NCBI RefSeq assembly: GCF_030272615.1 | Contig: NC_081414.1 | Span: forward strand, 768,254,153 to 768,318,152 | Length of the DNA: 64,000 bases | Direction: 5' to 3' | DNA from: Cryptomeria japonica | Taxonomy: Eukaryota; Streptophyta; Pinopsida; Cupressales; Cupressaceae | In this document: one piece after another, positions 1 to 10,139 of the stretch | Numbering within the stretch: the stretch's first letter is position 1 | Layout: every line of letters starts with the position of its first letter | Translations under genes and position numbers: made by a program | Notes under the pieces: model-generated | What the model was told of the DNA's origin: nothing | The model's database searches: none | What the model saw: the letters and a program-made list of their open reading frames with translations, nothing else

Positions 1-666
1 CCAAAGCTGTTCTACCAAGAACTCGTAGCGTGTTGAATTCTGTGGAAGATCTAGTAGAGATGCGATGGTAGCCATGGCATCAGCAGCTCGATTCTGATCT
101 CTTGGTATCTGCTCAAAAGTAATAGTAGTGAATGATGTCTTTAGAGTGTCCACCATTTGCTTATATGGCATGAGTTTATCATCCTTGGTTTGATATTCAT
201 CTGTTGCTTGTCGAATGACTAGTTGGGAGTCGCCATATACTTGTAGTTCTTGTAATTTCCATTGTACGGCTAGCCTGAGTCCTGTGATCAAAGCCTCATA
301 CTCTGCTATGTTGTTTGTGCATGGAAATGTGAGCCTGTAAGACTTCGGGATGCTATCACCTTGAGGTGTGATAAACAGAATGCCTGCCCCCGAGCCGTGC
401 CTAGTGTATGAACCATCAAAATATAGCTTCCATGGTTGTACTTCTGTGAGCATGAATATCTCTTCATCTGGAAAATTGGAAATGAGGGGATGATCGCCTA
501 TGAGTGGTGCATCGGCCAACTGATCTGCAATAACTTGACCTTTGATAGCTTTACGGTCCACATACTCGATGTCAAATTCACTTAGAATCATTACCCATTT
601 GGCTAAGCGACCTGTCAATGCTGCTTTGCTGAGTAAGTACTTGAGTGGATCAATCTTTGCAATGAG
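1..666 (-). pseudogene. Element A pol: second (archaeal-type) RNase H
   Basis: Continuation of the element A polyprotein after the in-frame TAA at 667-669. The translation shows the RT-connection segment (LIAKIDPLKYLL) and then a complete second RNase H: the first Asp in YFDGSYTRHGSGAG (about 380-430), the Glu in EYEALITGLRLA, the second Asp in YGDSQLVI (about 205-230) and the last Asp in RDQNRAADAMA (about 75-105). All four D-E-D-D metal ligands are present. In Tat elements this added domain is thought to supply the functional RNase H for tRNA-primer and RNA-template removal. The window edge cuts the protein before integrase. Confidence 0.85.
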
Positions 667-1071
667 TTATACCTTGTGTGTTAATAGATAGTGCCTCAGT
701 TTAGTGGCTGCCAAGATTACTGCTAGGCAAGCTCGCTCAATAGGTGTGTAATTGAGTTCATAGCCCACCAGTGTGCGAGAGATGTAGTAAATAGCACACT
801 CTTTTCCTTCTGCATTATGTTGTGCCAGTAGTACACCCAATGCTGTACTTGTTGCTGAGATATAGAGCAATAATGGTCTACTTGGATCTGGTGGCATCAA
901 CAATGGTGGATTCATGAGATAGTCTTTAAGCGCCTGAAATGCTTGCTGGCATCTGTCATCCCACTGAAAGGGGATGTTCTTGTGTAGCAAGTGTGTGAAT
1001 GGGTGACACTTATCGGCCAATTGTGCAATGAATCTGCGGATAGATTGAAGCCGTCCTTGTAGTGTCCTTAG
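667..1071 (-). pseudogene. Element A pol: first RNase H-like domain
   Basis: Same frame as the upstream polyprotein, lying between the TAG at 1072-1074 and the TAA at 667-669. It shows the gypsy RT-RNase H junction (FQWDDRCQQAFQALKDYL) and the RNase H-like core (LYISATSTALGVLLAQ). The place where a working gypsy RNase H has its first catalytic Asp reads ISATST, so this copy appears catalytically degenerate. That fits the known Tat arrangement, in which a second RNase H follows. The two stops look like point nonsense changes (for example GAG to TAG at the first), not frameshifts. Confidence 0.8.
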
Positions 1072-4000
1072 CTAACTGATATTCTTTGGAGGTGGCATGT
1101 CCATGATTGCCTTAACCTTTGCTGGATCGACCTCAATACCTTTGCTTGAGACAATGTATCCTAGAAGCTTCCCGGAGGTCACTCCGAAGACACATTTCTT
1201 TGGGTTGAGTCGAACATGGTACTGTTCCAGTCTATCAAAGATTTTATCTAAGATGTGAAGATGTCCTTCTCTAGTAAGTGATTTTGCTAGTAAATCATCC
1301 ACATAATCTTCCATTATAGTATGCATCATGTCATGGAAGATGGTGGTCATTGCTCTTTGATAGGTCGCTCCTGCATTCTTTAGACCAAAAGGCATTACAT
1401 TCCAGCAGTATGTGCCCCATGGACATGTGAAGGCTGTCTTATGTTGGTCCTCTGGTGCGATCTTTATTTGATTGTATCCCGAAAAGCCATCCATGAGTGA
1501 AAGCATGGCATGTCCTGCTGTCAGATCCACTATGATGTCGATATTTGGTAGAGGGAAGTCATCCTTAGGACATGCCTTATTTAGATCTCGGAAGTCTGTA
1601 CAAATGCGGATGCCCCCTTTTGGTTTGCCAACTGGTACAATGTTGGAGATCCATTCTGCATAATCAATTGGTCTAATGAAACCAACATCCAGGAGTTTCT
1701 TGAGTTCGGTTTTGACTAGCACTGCAATCTGGGGATGCATCTTACGAAGCTTCTGCTTGATAGGTTTGGCTCCTTTTGCTACTGTGAGATGATGCATAAC
1801 TAAATCCGGATCGAGCCCAGGCATGTCTGCATATGACCATGCAAAGTTGATCTGACGCTTCTGGAAGAACTCTATAAATTGAGGCTGTTCCTCTGGAGTG
1901 AGAAGAGATGCCAGATGTATGATATGAGGGTTTTCAGGAGTCCCCACATTGTATTCTTTAGTCTCCTCAATGAGAATCGTCGATCGTTCCTGTTGTGTAC
2001 TAGCAGGGAGAATGTCAAACCCTTCATCCTCAGGCGCCTCAGAGAGGTTTTCACCATTGGATACACTCTTTCTTTTTACTTTTGTCGGATCAAACAGTGC
2101 CACAGTGTGGTTTTCACTAGAAGATCCATGTTTTATTGTTATATTTTTGCAGCTGAAGGGTTCGGCATCCGCCCCGAAGTATGCTGCGCTATTAAGTTCA
2201 ATGGCGAATCCAGCTTTGTGATCCCCGCTTGGTAGATTATCCCTTAATTCCAAAAAGTCAATGATAGCCTCATCGTTTTGGAAGAGGTCAAGACATGGGG
2301 GATTTGGTTGGTTCCATTCAATGAGTTCAGGGTGGATAATGGGCATTACCTCATCGATTAAGTTAAGTGCGGGAGATGTATCAGTGAGGGTTAAGACGTT
2401 ATGGTGAAGGTAGTTGATGGTACTTTCCCTGTCAGAATCAGGCGTAGGATGAGACGTAGGGTCTGTGGAAGATGTTTCCAGCTCAGGTACCCAAGTGGTC
2501 TTTATCTGTGCTTCTCCGTAAACAGGAATGTCTTTGCGTGGCGGAGGTGGTGATGTGTCTTCCTCATCTGAAGTGTTAAGTTGCACAGAATCGAATTCCC
2601 ACTCATGTGAGTCGGTCTCTGAATCACTTTCCAGCATTCGATTGCTATACCATACTGGGATGTCTTTGGAGTTAAATACTGCAGGCGTGATTGGTTTATG
2701 TACTTTTGTGGTGATCGGTGCTGCAGGAACCGTGATGGGGTTTAAAGGATTTGTTACAGGAAGTATCGGTCGTGTTGCCTCAGTGGCTTCTGCAGGAACT
2801 GCTGGGGCCATAGATACTGCTGCGGATTCTGATACAGTTGTTGCTGCTATTGGTGTTATTGATGGGATTACTGGTGCGATTGGTGGTATGTTTGGCACTG
2901 ATGATGGTTGCGGTGAAGTTATGAGCCTCGATGGGGCAGTGGCAATATTGCTGGATGGTGCTTTGATTATGAAAGGCGTCCTTTTTATAGCAGGTGGGCA
3001 AAATGGTTTGCTGGGTTTGCCTTTGAATCTGAGTTTAGGCAGGACTTCTTTTTCAAAGCCTAGGCCTGTATTACCTTTGGGCTTGAACTCTGGCAGTAGT
3101 GGTTCGTGTCGTCCTTGTTTGCAAGATCCCCAAGCACTCTGACCATCATACCCCATTCTTTGCATAATGAGGAGGCCTTTGCCATATTGTTCCGTAGGAA
3201 GTGTAACTTGCGGTTTGTCAGTGGTGATGGGATCTTTATAGATCCAGTCCGCTAGGTCCTCATCTTGTGTCTCTTCCTCTTGACTCTTTCCAAGGATGAA
3301 AGGCGTTAAGGCACATGATGGCGTGATTAGTGGTTGCTGGAGTAACTGATGTGGTTTACCATGTGTTCTAGGAGAAGTGGGCATTTGTCCCACACAAAAG
3401 AGTTGACTCAAGTTGTATTCTCCAGGACCTTCCTCTGCTACTTTCATTTTAAGCTTTTCTTGCTTGGGTATAGGGGTGTTTGAACTGGCAAGAGAGGCGG
3501 GATTTACATATGATGTGGAGGAAATGGCTTCCCTATTATTAGGAACAGTAATCTCTGGTTGATGGCTAATATTATGGCAAAATGCAAAAGGATTTGCATC
3601 GCCCAGGATTGTGATCTCTGTACCGTTATGTGGGAACTTGATACATTGATGGTAGGTAGATGGAACAGCTTGCATGGCATGTATCCAAGGTCTCCTTAAT
3701 AATAGATTATATGGCAGAGGAAGGTCCAGAACCTGACAAATTATGTGCTTTACCACGGGGCCCACTCGGATTGGTAGTACCACAGCTCCTTTGGATGAAC
3801 GCTCTGCATCATCATAGGCCTTGATGGTGATCTTCTTGCGAGGATCCACTGATTCTACTGCATAGCCCAATGCTGTGACCAACTGTAGTGTACAAATGTT
3901 TAGGCCTGCTCCATTATCAATCAAGACTCGCTTGATCCTGTGTTGGTTGACAAAGCCTTCAATGTGGAGTGAGGCGTTATGAGGTTGCTGGAAGGAAGAG

Positions 4001-5967
4001 TTGTCACTTTCAGAAAAAGTGAGACAGGGTGATGACTTTAGACTTCCAACCATGGCTTGAAATTGGTCCGTGTTTAAGTTTGCAGGGACTGACGCCTCTT
4101 GGAGTGCTTGATCCAAGATTGTTTTATGAGAGGGTGACAGACGCAATAGTTCCAAGATGGATATAAGTGCAGGGGTTTTGTCTAATTGTTCCACAAGATT
4201 GTACTGCTTTGGGACGGAGGTGGTGCCTTGTGGAGCTGCCTTTATGGTGACCTTGCCACGACGTGTAACAACATTGCAATTTGAGGTGGGATTTTTGAAG
4301 GTGATAGTTGCAATTTGTTCACTAGCATCATACAGGTGATTGACAGTGTAATTATACGCAGCTTGTGTATAATCAGTGGTATCAGGACCTCGTCTGGACG
4401 TGGAAGGACCCCTTTGATCTTGCGATGGAAGTGGATTCTTGAACATCTGATGATCATTATTGGTCGTTTTCGGATCATGTCCTTCAATTTCAATTTCTCC
4501 TCGGTCAATAAGATCCTGAATGAGATCTTTCAATCGGTGACAATTACTTGTCTTGTGTCCTCTTCCTTGATGGAATTCACAATGTTCAGTATCTCTCCAC
4601 CATGCCGGTTTGACTTGAGGCTCATAATTTGATAACTTAGGTAAAGTGATCAAATTCTGAGAAATGAGTTGTTGCATCACTGTTTCAATGGGTTCCCCTA
4701 AGGGAGTGTATGTGCGTTTTTGTTTTTGTGGACGAAGTCTTGGTTCATCATGATATGTGATGCGACCTTGATTAAGAGGAACATTTGTGTTATTTTGAGA
4801 TGGAGGATTTTGTCCTGCAAACCGAACCACAGGTTGTGCATTTTGGACAGTCCGAGCATCCACAACCCCATCGTTGACGATATTTTTATTCTTGTTCCAG
4901 AAGTTTGGTTTGTCACTATTGAAGCGCGGGCGAGGACCATCTTTTGGTTCATTAAAGATTTTGATGAGCCCTTTCTTGATGAGTGCCCTTTCACATTTTA
5001 TACCCTTGGTGATCATATCGTTAAAGGAGTCTGTATCTTTGACATCCAGGTGAAATTCCATTTCTTCGTTTAAGTTGGAAATGAAAATTTCCACTAGTTC
5101 TCGTTCAGGTAACTGAAGAGAACGTCTGCTAGACATTTGGCGCCATCGTTGCAGGAATACTGAGAATAATTCACCTGGTTTTTGTTTGGTGTTGCATAGA
5201 TCAGCCATGGTGATGTCACGTTCAATATTATAAGAGTAATGAGATAGGAACTTCTGGATGAGTTCCTCAAATGTTCTTATGCCACCTGGTAGTCGGGAAA
5301 ACCATGATATGGTTGTTCCTCCCAAGCTTTGGGGAAAAAGGCGCATTAAGTATGTGTCTTCATATGCAACTTCGAGACAAGCGGAATGAAATTCTCGGAC
5401 ATGATCGCGGGGATCTCCCTTTCCTCTATATTTTTCGAATTTTGGTGTTTCGAACCCGCGTGGAAAGGGTGGCATATAAATATTCCTGTCAAATGGATAG
5501 GGACAGATGTCGTTAAGTGAGAATTGATTGGTTTTAACACCACTATGAAGTTGCTGGGCGAGATTCTCAACTTGTTGCCGCAACATCTCTATTTCGTTAG
5601 GAGGAGGAGGTGGTGGGTTACCTCGAGGGATGTTATATCTGATGTGGTCTCTACGCCTTTCCTCCTCATGGCGACTTTGTCTTTCTGATGCTTGTCTTAA
5701 TTGGGCAAGATCAAAGTCTGAGGGGAGTTTGGCTCCTTCTTGAGCGAGTCTTAAAAAGTGAGCATCCGCATTGCTCCTTAATATTTCATCAAATAATCTG
5801 TTAAAATGAGGGTTATGCTGAACCCTTTCGATTGTTGAAGGAGTGGGAGTACTTGGGTTTTCGTCATTCACATTTCCTCCCAGTGCTTCTTGAAATTCAT
5901 TGAGGTTGTCCTCTTCTTCCTCAATTTCTATTTCTCGCTGCCTTGATCGTGATCGGGTTTGAGCCAT
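1072..5967 (-). CDS. Element A gag-protease-reverse transcriptase polyprotein
   Basis: Long frame of about 1,630 codons. I place the start at the Met at 5965-5967 (MAQTRSRSRQ), because the frame opens further right only through leader sequence. In order: an acidic, coiled N-terminus; a retrotransposon gag domain (about 5130-5440, FEKYRGKGDPRDH through QRWRQMSSRR); a Tat-type zinc-binding motif (about 4540-4585, CEFHQGRGHKTSNC); an aspartic protease with catalytic loop LIDNGAG (Asp at 3916-3918) and LLLRRPWIH flap region; a G-patch (3055-3186); a Pro/Ser/Thr-rich linker; and reverse transcriptase (about 1140-1730) with FRDLNKACPKDDFPLP, MPFGLKNAGATYQ and YVDD at 1294-1305. The frame ends in a premature TAG just after the RT thumb. 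Gag packages RNA, protease matures the polyprotein and RT copies the RNA. Confidence 0.9.
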   Translation of the reverse strand: MAQTRSRSRQREIEIEEEEDNLNEFQEALGGNVNDENPSTPTPSTIERVQHNPHFNRLFDEILRSNADAHFLRLAQEGAKLPSDFDLAQLRQASERQSRHEEERRRDHIRYNIPRGNPPPPPPNEIEMLRQQVENLAQQLHSGVKTNQFSLNDICPYPFDRNIYMPPFPRGFETPKFEKYRGKGDPRDHVREFHSACLEVAYEDTYLMRLFPQSLGGTTISWFSRLPGGIRTFEELIQKFLSHYSYNIERDITMADLCNTKQKPGELFSVFLQRWRQMSSRRSLQLPERELVEIFISNLNEEMEFHLDVKDTDSFNDMITKGIKCERALIKKGLIKIFNEPKDGPRPRFNSDKPNFWNKNKNIVNDGVVDARTVQNAQPVVRFAGQNPPSQNNTNVPLNQGRITYHDEPRLRPQKQKRTYTPLGEPIETVMQQLISQNLITLPKLSNYEPQVKPAWWRDTEHCEFHQGRGHKTSNCHRLKDLIQDLIDRGEIEIEGHDPKTTNNDHQMFKNPLPSQDQRGPSTSRRGPDTTDYTQAAYNYTVNHLYDASEQIATITFKNPTSNCNVVTRRGKVTIKAAPQGTTSVPKQYNLVEQLDKTPALISILELLRLSPSHKTILDQALQEASVPANLNTDQFQAMVGSLKSSPCLTFSESDNSSFQQPHNASLHIEGFVNQHRIKRVLIDNGAGLNICTLQLVTALGYAVESVDPRKKITIKAYDDAERSSKGAVVLPIRVGPVVKHIICQVLDLPLPYNLLLRRPWIHAMQAVPSTYHQCIKFPHNGTEITILGDANPFAFCHNISHQPEITVPNNREAISSTSYVNPASLASSNTPIPKQEKLKMKVAEEGPGEYNLSQLFCVGQMPTSPRTHGKPHQLLQQPLITPSCALTPFILGKSQEEETQDEDLADWIYKDPITTDKPQVTLPTEQYGKGLLIMQRMGYDGQSAWGSCKQGRHEPLLPEFKPKGNTGLGFEKEVLPKLRFKGKPSKPFCPPAIKRTPFIIKAPSSNIATAPSRLITSPQPSSVPNIPPIAPVIPSITPIAATTVSESAAVSMAPAVPAEATEATRPILPVTNPLNPITVPAAPITTKVHKPITPAVFNSKDIPVWYSNRMLESDSETDSHEWEFDSVQLNTSDEEDTSPPPPRKDIPVYGEAQIKTTWVPELETSSTDPTSHPTPDSDRESTINYLHHNVLTLTDTSPALNLIDEVMPIIHPELIEWNQPNPPCLDLFQNDEAIIDFLELRDNLPSGDHKAGFAIELNSAAYFGADAEPFSCKNITIKHGSSSENHTVALFDPTKVKRKSVSNGENLSEAPEDEGFDILPASTQQERSTILIEETKEYNVGTPENPHIIHLASLLTPEEQPQFIEFFQKRQINFAWSYADMPGLDPDLVMHHLTVAKGAKPIKQKLRKMHPQIAVLVKTELKKLLDVGFIRPIDYAEWISNIVPVGKPKGGIRICTDFRDLNKACPKDDFPLPNIDIIVDLTAGHAMLSLMDGFSGYNQIKIAPEDQHKTAFTCPWGTYCWNVMPFGLKNAGATYQRAMTTIFHDMMHTIMEDYVDDLLAKSLTREGHLHILDKIFDRLEQYHVRLNPKKCVFGVTSGKLLGYIVSSKGIEVDPAKVKAIMDMPPPKNIS
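3055..3186 (-). other. G-patch-like domain in element A polyprotein
   Basis: Downstream of the protease the translation reads YGKGLLIMQRMGYDGQSAWG, then KQGRHEPLLPEFKPKGNTG and LGF. The spacing of glycines, the aromatic after the first MG, the KQG turn and the closing GLGF match the G-patch pattern found in RNA-processing proteins and next to the protease of some retroviruses. A comparable block occurs in element D (29519-29665), so it is inherited in this group. In element H the segment is missing. The RNA-binding role is inferred. Confidence 0.7.
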
Positions 5968-8659
5968 TTTGTTTGCAAGTTTGTTTTGAAGTTGATTGAA
6001 GACGATGATGAGTGGTGATGAAATGCAAGATTGATTGGTTGGTGATTTGTGTTGTATGGGGATCTCTAGCACTTTCAAGGTAGATGTAACCGAAATTCCT
6101 TCGTTGAATTGCTTGTTTGTTTTGATGAGTTTGGATGTGATAAGGTGTAGAGAAATCTGAGATGTGTTACAGATTTAACTACCTAGCAATGAGAGGATTC
6201 ACTCATGAACTAGTTTTAACCTGCGTAGATGTGTCTCTTAGGATGAGCTTATCCTAGATGTAGAAACAATCTAAAAAGTGATGTGATGTGTTTTGATTTC
6301 AAGCAATATCTAAAAGAGAATCTTGGGACAAGAACCTCTTAATGTTTTGAGAGTTTTGGGATGGATTGATGATGGAGTGATGATGTATGAGTGAGATGAT
6401 GGATGTTTTTGTTTTCAACTTCAATCTTTCAATAAAAACTTTGTGTCACAAATGGGACAAACTCTATCTCTTCCCTTTCGGGCGTTGGTGGCACTTCTCG
6501 AGCTGTGTTGTAGGTGATGCAGATGTTTGGGAAGAAGTTGGGATCAATCTTTCCTCCTTGATTTTTGTGATAACTCAGAGCTCTATATTGCATAAAAGCT
6601 CTGCGGTTTAATGATTCAGAATCAAATTCGTTTGTTTTACCTTGAAGGTATAGACGCATGCGATGTAGAAAGACTCTATGTGAGACAAAGATTTGTCTAT
6701 TGTGATAGAAGAATTTCCTCCTTTTGATTAATGCCTTTGAGCTCAATGATCTTCTTTTCAAGGTAATATTCTGATGACCCTTCCTCTTTCGCAAGATGTG
6801 AAGAATGGTCATAAAAGTTGTGACTCTGTGTTGTTTGCACTTTGTTTTTGATGTTTTTGGTTGTGTTTGACAGATGTTGGATGAGTACTTTGTTTTTGAA
6901 AGTGATTTTCTGATTTTTCTTTGACAAGAAAACAAAGCAAGCACACAAACACAAGATTGTAGCCTTAAAGGCACAAATGAGTATGGGTCTAGATCAACCC
7001 AATCCTTGGACTTGTTTTTGACCCTTCCTTTAGATGTATTTTAAGGTGTAATTCCAAAGCCTGATGTCGGCTCAATTTGCTCTAGGTCTGTAAAACGAAC
7101 ACACTTCAAACACTCTTTATCCCTAAGGTCAAATGGCCAGTTGTGATAAATTTAGCCCACATCTTGATATTTCTTCGACTTTGGTACTACATACCTTATG
7201 AATCCCGTCGTGGCAGGTAAGGATGTGATATACTAAGTCTTGCGCGAGCAGAACAAATAGATGATCCCTATGATGGGGGAGTCACCACTTTTATCAAGCC
7301 ACAAGTGACTTTTCAAAAAGCTATGTTTCTACTCAAGGAAATATGTATGGTGAGTATCTTGGGAGCAAAACCATCTATGCTCTTGCACTAAATTATACCT
7401 CAAATATCCTCAATCAATAGAACAGGTGGGCTACTACTTAAAAGTGTTTATTCATGTTCGATGGTTTTGGACATAAGTTCATTCTGCAGTGACTCACTTA
7501 AGAGCCTTGTAACTGGTGGTGGGGCCCATTTGTCCTTTCGGCCAGTTACACTGTAGGAACAGCTATACCCAAGGCTACAGCTTTCGCTCTCACCTGATTT
7601 CTATAGCGGCTCGAAGGATTTACCGCTCGAGGTCGTTCCCAAGAGTATCGATCCCTTGGCAGGCCTCTCTTAAAAAATAAAATTTTGAGTGTTACTAACA
7701 CTTTTCTCTTGCACCTAGGACCACGAGAGCCAAGGGAGAGGATAGTGTGTGTTAGAAGTAGGTCCACTCGACTGACTTTTGTGCACAAGCGTGCCAAACA
7801 CGAAATTCACTTGTTCTTTTTAATCCAACATTTGCAAAGATGATCTAACTATTTGGAGATGTTGCTCCAACAGCCATGGTGTTCATTTTTAGCTTCAAAG
7901 CAATATGTTTTGTAATCTAGAATTGAGAAATCCTGGTCAACTTAATGAAAAACACGATTGCATGAAGGAAAATTTGTTTTTGCCAAAAATGAAGACAAGT
8001 GGATTGTTCTTTTTACTGCACCAAAATTTTGAAGTGTGGATTGTGATTTTTAAGTCCCAATTGATGCAAGAAATAAAGTTTGTTTGGTTGATTTTAAGCA
8101 CCAAAACAAAATGTATCCCTAACTAGAAAACAATGAAACTATTTTTTTTTTGTGTTTTTAAGTTCTTTTTAAGCACTAAATGAAAATTTTTTTTGTGATT
8201 TTTGTTGTGTTGTTTTAACCTGCACAAAGAAAAGAAACAAGTTAATAAAATCGATGCTCAAAGGGGGGCTTCCACAAGCCTAATTTTTGATTTTTTTCGG
8301 TTACAAGTCCCTTTGGTCGACACTCTGTCGCAATAGCGCTATTCTGTGTTTTTTTTACAGAAGCGCTAATTAATACGAAAGCGCTAGTCTGCGTGAGCAG
8401 AAGCGCTAATTTACACAGTAGCGCTTAAATAAAAGAAAATCCCGAGAATACAAAAGCGCTAGAATGGAGTCAAAAGCGCTGAAACGGTGACAATAGCGCT
8501 GGAATGTTGTTAATAGCGCTGAAACATTTTCAATAGCGCTACTTTAGGGTCAATAGCGCTAAAAGAAATTTTTCAATAGCGCTAAAACGCGTTCAATAGC
8601 GCCGAAGCGCGACCTGTGTGGCAATTTCAACAAGAAAAATGTTAATTTCAAAAAAATCA
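5968..8659 (-). other. Untranslated leader of element A
   Basis: 2.7 kb between the primer site and the gag start. Short open stretches exist (for example minus 6429-6974) but show no domain and have the composition of leader sequence; I do not treat them as genes. The end nearest the primer site holds the AGCGCT array described separately. Long 5' leaders are usual in Tat/Ogre-type elements. Confidence 0.7.
8335..8603. repeat. Periodic AGCGCT array in element A leader
   Basis: The palindromic hexamer AGCGCT occurs at 8335, 8362, 8380, 8402, 8420, 8455, 8475, 8495, 8515, 8535, 8555 and 8578, with a variant AGCGCC at 8598. From 8455 to 8555 the spacing is exactly 20 bp. Most copies are written CAATAGCGCT or AAAAGCGCT while the spacers differ, so the core rather than the whole unit is kept. 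It ends about 57 bp from the primer-binding region. Confidence 0.95.
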
Positions 8660-8698
8660 ATCAGAAGGTTGCGTGTTCGATTCACGTCGGGTTCACCA
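8660..8698 (-). other. Primer-binding region matching the 3' half of tRNA-Trp
   Basis: On the plus strand these 39 bases read as the 3' half of plant tRNA-Trp (anticodon-stem 3' side, variable loop, T arm with GTTCGATTC, acceptor strand and the terminal CCA). For minus-strand element A this is the primer-binding site (TGGTGAACCCGACG...), two bases inside the 5' LTR. A normal site is 12-18 nt; this match is about 39. The tRNA-Trp comparison is from memory of the plant tRNA sequence. Confidence 0.8.
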
Positions 8699-8700
8699 AA

Positions 8701-10136
8701 TGATGCCCTCCTAAATGGCACAATTGTTAGTCCAAGATCAATCAACATAAAACACACAAGATGTTAGAGTTAATCAATCTAAAAACCAAAGACAATGAAG
8801 GCATTCCAAAGGAGACACTAAAAACATGCTAAATATATCTAACTAAAAAAAGTAAGACAATGAGATATCTCCAACTATCTCTTAACATGATATTAGTTCT
8901 TTCTCCCTTGTTCCTCTCTTCTCCAAGTTCCAAAATAGTGTAGCTCTCAGCAGCTTTTTGCACTATGGATGCTTATGGAGGATTGAGATTGTAGAATAGC
9001 TCTAAACATGAAATGAAAAGCTATTTTAATGCTAAAATGATGTATTTTACCAAAAGACAAGATTTAGTTTGTTTATGCTAAAATGCTCTCTAAAATGGCT
9101 ATAGTCTAAATGCATACAAGTTTTCAGGATCTGGATTATGAAGGAATGGGCTCTATTTATAGGAAAAATGGAGCAATGGATGGCCAGGATTGAAAGGTTT
9201 AATCAAGGGTCAAGCTTGAAAGTTGGGGATCCATGTGCACAATTTGCACCAATGACATGGTGACAAGTGTCAACATAAGATTGGGTTGAGAGAAGAGGTT
9301 GGAGGCATTAAAGGCCTGAGAAGACTTCATGGTTATCTAAAGGCTAAGGGTCAAGCCTAAATTAGGATTACCCACTGGATTAGGAGTTAATCCAAGGATA
9401 AACCTTTGTGCAAATGATTAAGAGATAATCATGGTCAATGTATTAAATGCTTGATGAGACCTTTGTGGTTGGATAGAGGTTGAGTCAAACAAATGTTTTA
9501 ACCATGTGGGAGGGTTTGAGTTAACCATTAATGGTTATTGGAGACTTTGGGGATTAAGTGGTTGAAAGTTGGAAGCCTTTAATGGTTTTCAAAGACTTTG
9601 GGGTTTTTGGTGGTTGAAGGTTGAAAACCTTCAATGGTTATCCAAGACTTTGGGCCATTTGAGAAGTGACTCCATTTTGCTTAGGAATGTGACAATATTT
9701 AGGGGATGGATTAGGTTAATTAGGAAGGGGTTAGAAGAATCTAGAAGGGGATTAGATTTTGCAAGTGGATTTGGTGGGTGAGGGAAAATAGGATTTTATT
9801 TAAAATAAAAATTCATTTATTTCAATAAATGTGTGCAAGTTGCATTTGTAGGAAAATGCAAGTGGGGGGGTTTTAAAATGATTTAAATAAATGTTAATTT
9901 ATTTAAAAGAGGAAAAGGGGGATTTAATTAAATAAATTGATTTTATTTATTTAATTGATTTGAATTGGATTTAATGAATTAATTAAAATAAATTGAATAA
10001 TTTATTTAATTAATAGAAGAATGTTTGGGGATGAATTAATTAAATATTAATTTAATTAACTGATGGTTAGTGGATTTTTAATCAAATAAATACGAAATAT
10101 TCATTTAATTAAAATGGACAGATTTATGTGACTACA
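8701..10136 (-). repeat. 5' LTR of element A
   Basis: Plus-strand text begins TGATGCCCTCC and ends GTGACTACA, so in element orientation it is TGTAGTCAC...GGGCATCA, with the TG...CA ends expected of an LTR. The left end abuts the primer site. The sequence is homologous in inverse orientation to LTR E (34275-36212), sharing the start TGTAGTCACATAAATCTG, the AATTAATT-rich stretches, the CTTTAATGGTT blocks and the promoter area. Length is 1,436 bp. Confidence 0.88.
9152..9161 (-). promoter_or_regulatory. LTR TATA box, element A
   Basis: TATAAATAGA on the minus strand inside the LTR, in the same context (about CTATAAATAGAGCCC) as TATAAATAG at 35838 in the related LTR E. It is the likely RNA polymerase II core promoter that starts the genomic transcript. 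Confidence 0.65.
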
Positions 10137-10139
10137 ATA

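Larger units (their letters stand above)
1..10136 (-). mobile_element. Element A: Tat-lineage Ty3/gypsy retrotransposon, 5' portion
   Basis: Element A reads right to left: 5' LTR (8701-10136), tRNA-Trp primer site, a 2.7-kb untranslated leader, then one long gag-protease-RT-RNase H frame that leaves the window at base 1. Integrase and the 3' LTR would lie to the left. Assignment to the Tat group rests on two successive RNase H segments, the second of the archaeal type, and on the gag and zinc-binding signature. The frame is unusually well kept: only two in-frame stops (1072-1074 and 667-669) are seen in nearly 6 kb, so this is one of the younger insertions in the window. The 5 bases right of the LTR (ATATG, 10137-10141) would be one copy of the target duplication. 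Confidence 0.9.

Noticed and set aside
2528-3142. Plus-strand 204-codon Gly/Val-rich ORF
   Set aside because: Antisense to the Pro/Thr/Ala-rich linker and G-patch of element A's polyprotein, which has clear domains on the minus strand.
6429-6974. 181-codon minus-strand ORF in the leader of element A
   Set aside because: No motif, composition like the leader, and no equivalent seen in D or H.
8335-8603. A CRISPR-like array
   Set aside because: The conserved core is only 6-10 bp, spacers are about 14 bp, and the context is a plant retrotransposon leader.
8660-8698. A tRNA-Trp gene
   Set aside because: Only the 3' half is present, with a CCA end and LTR adjacent; there is no 5' half or A box. 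It is the primer-binding region of element A.
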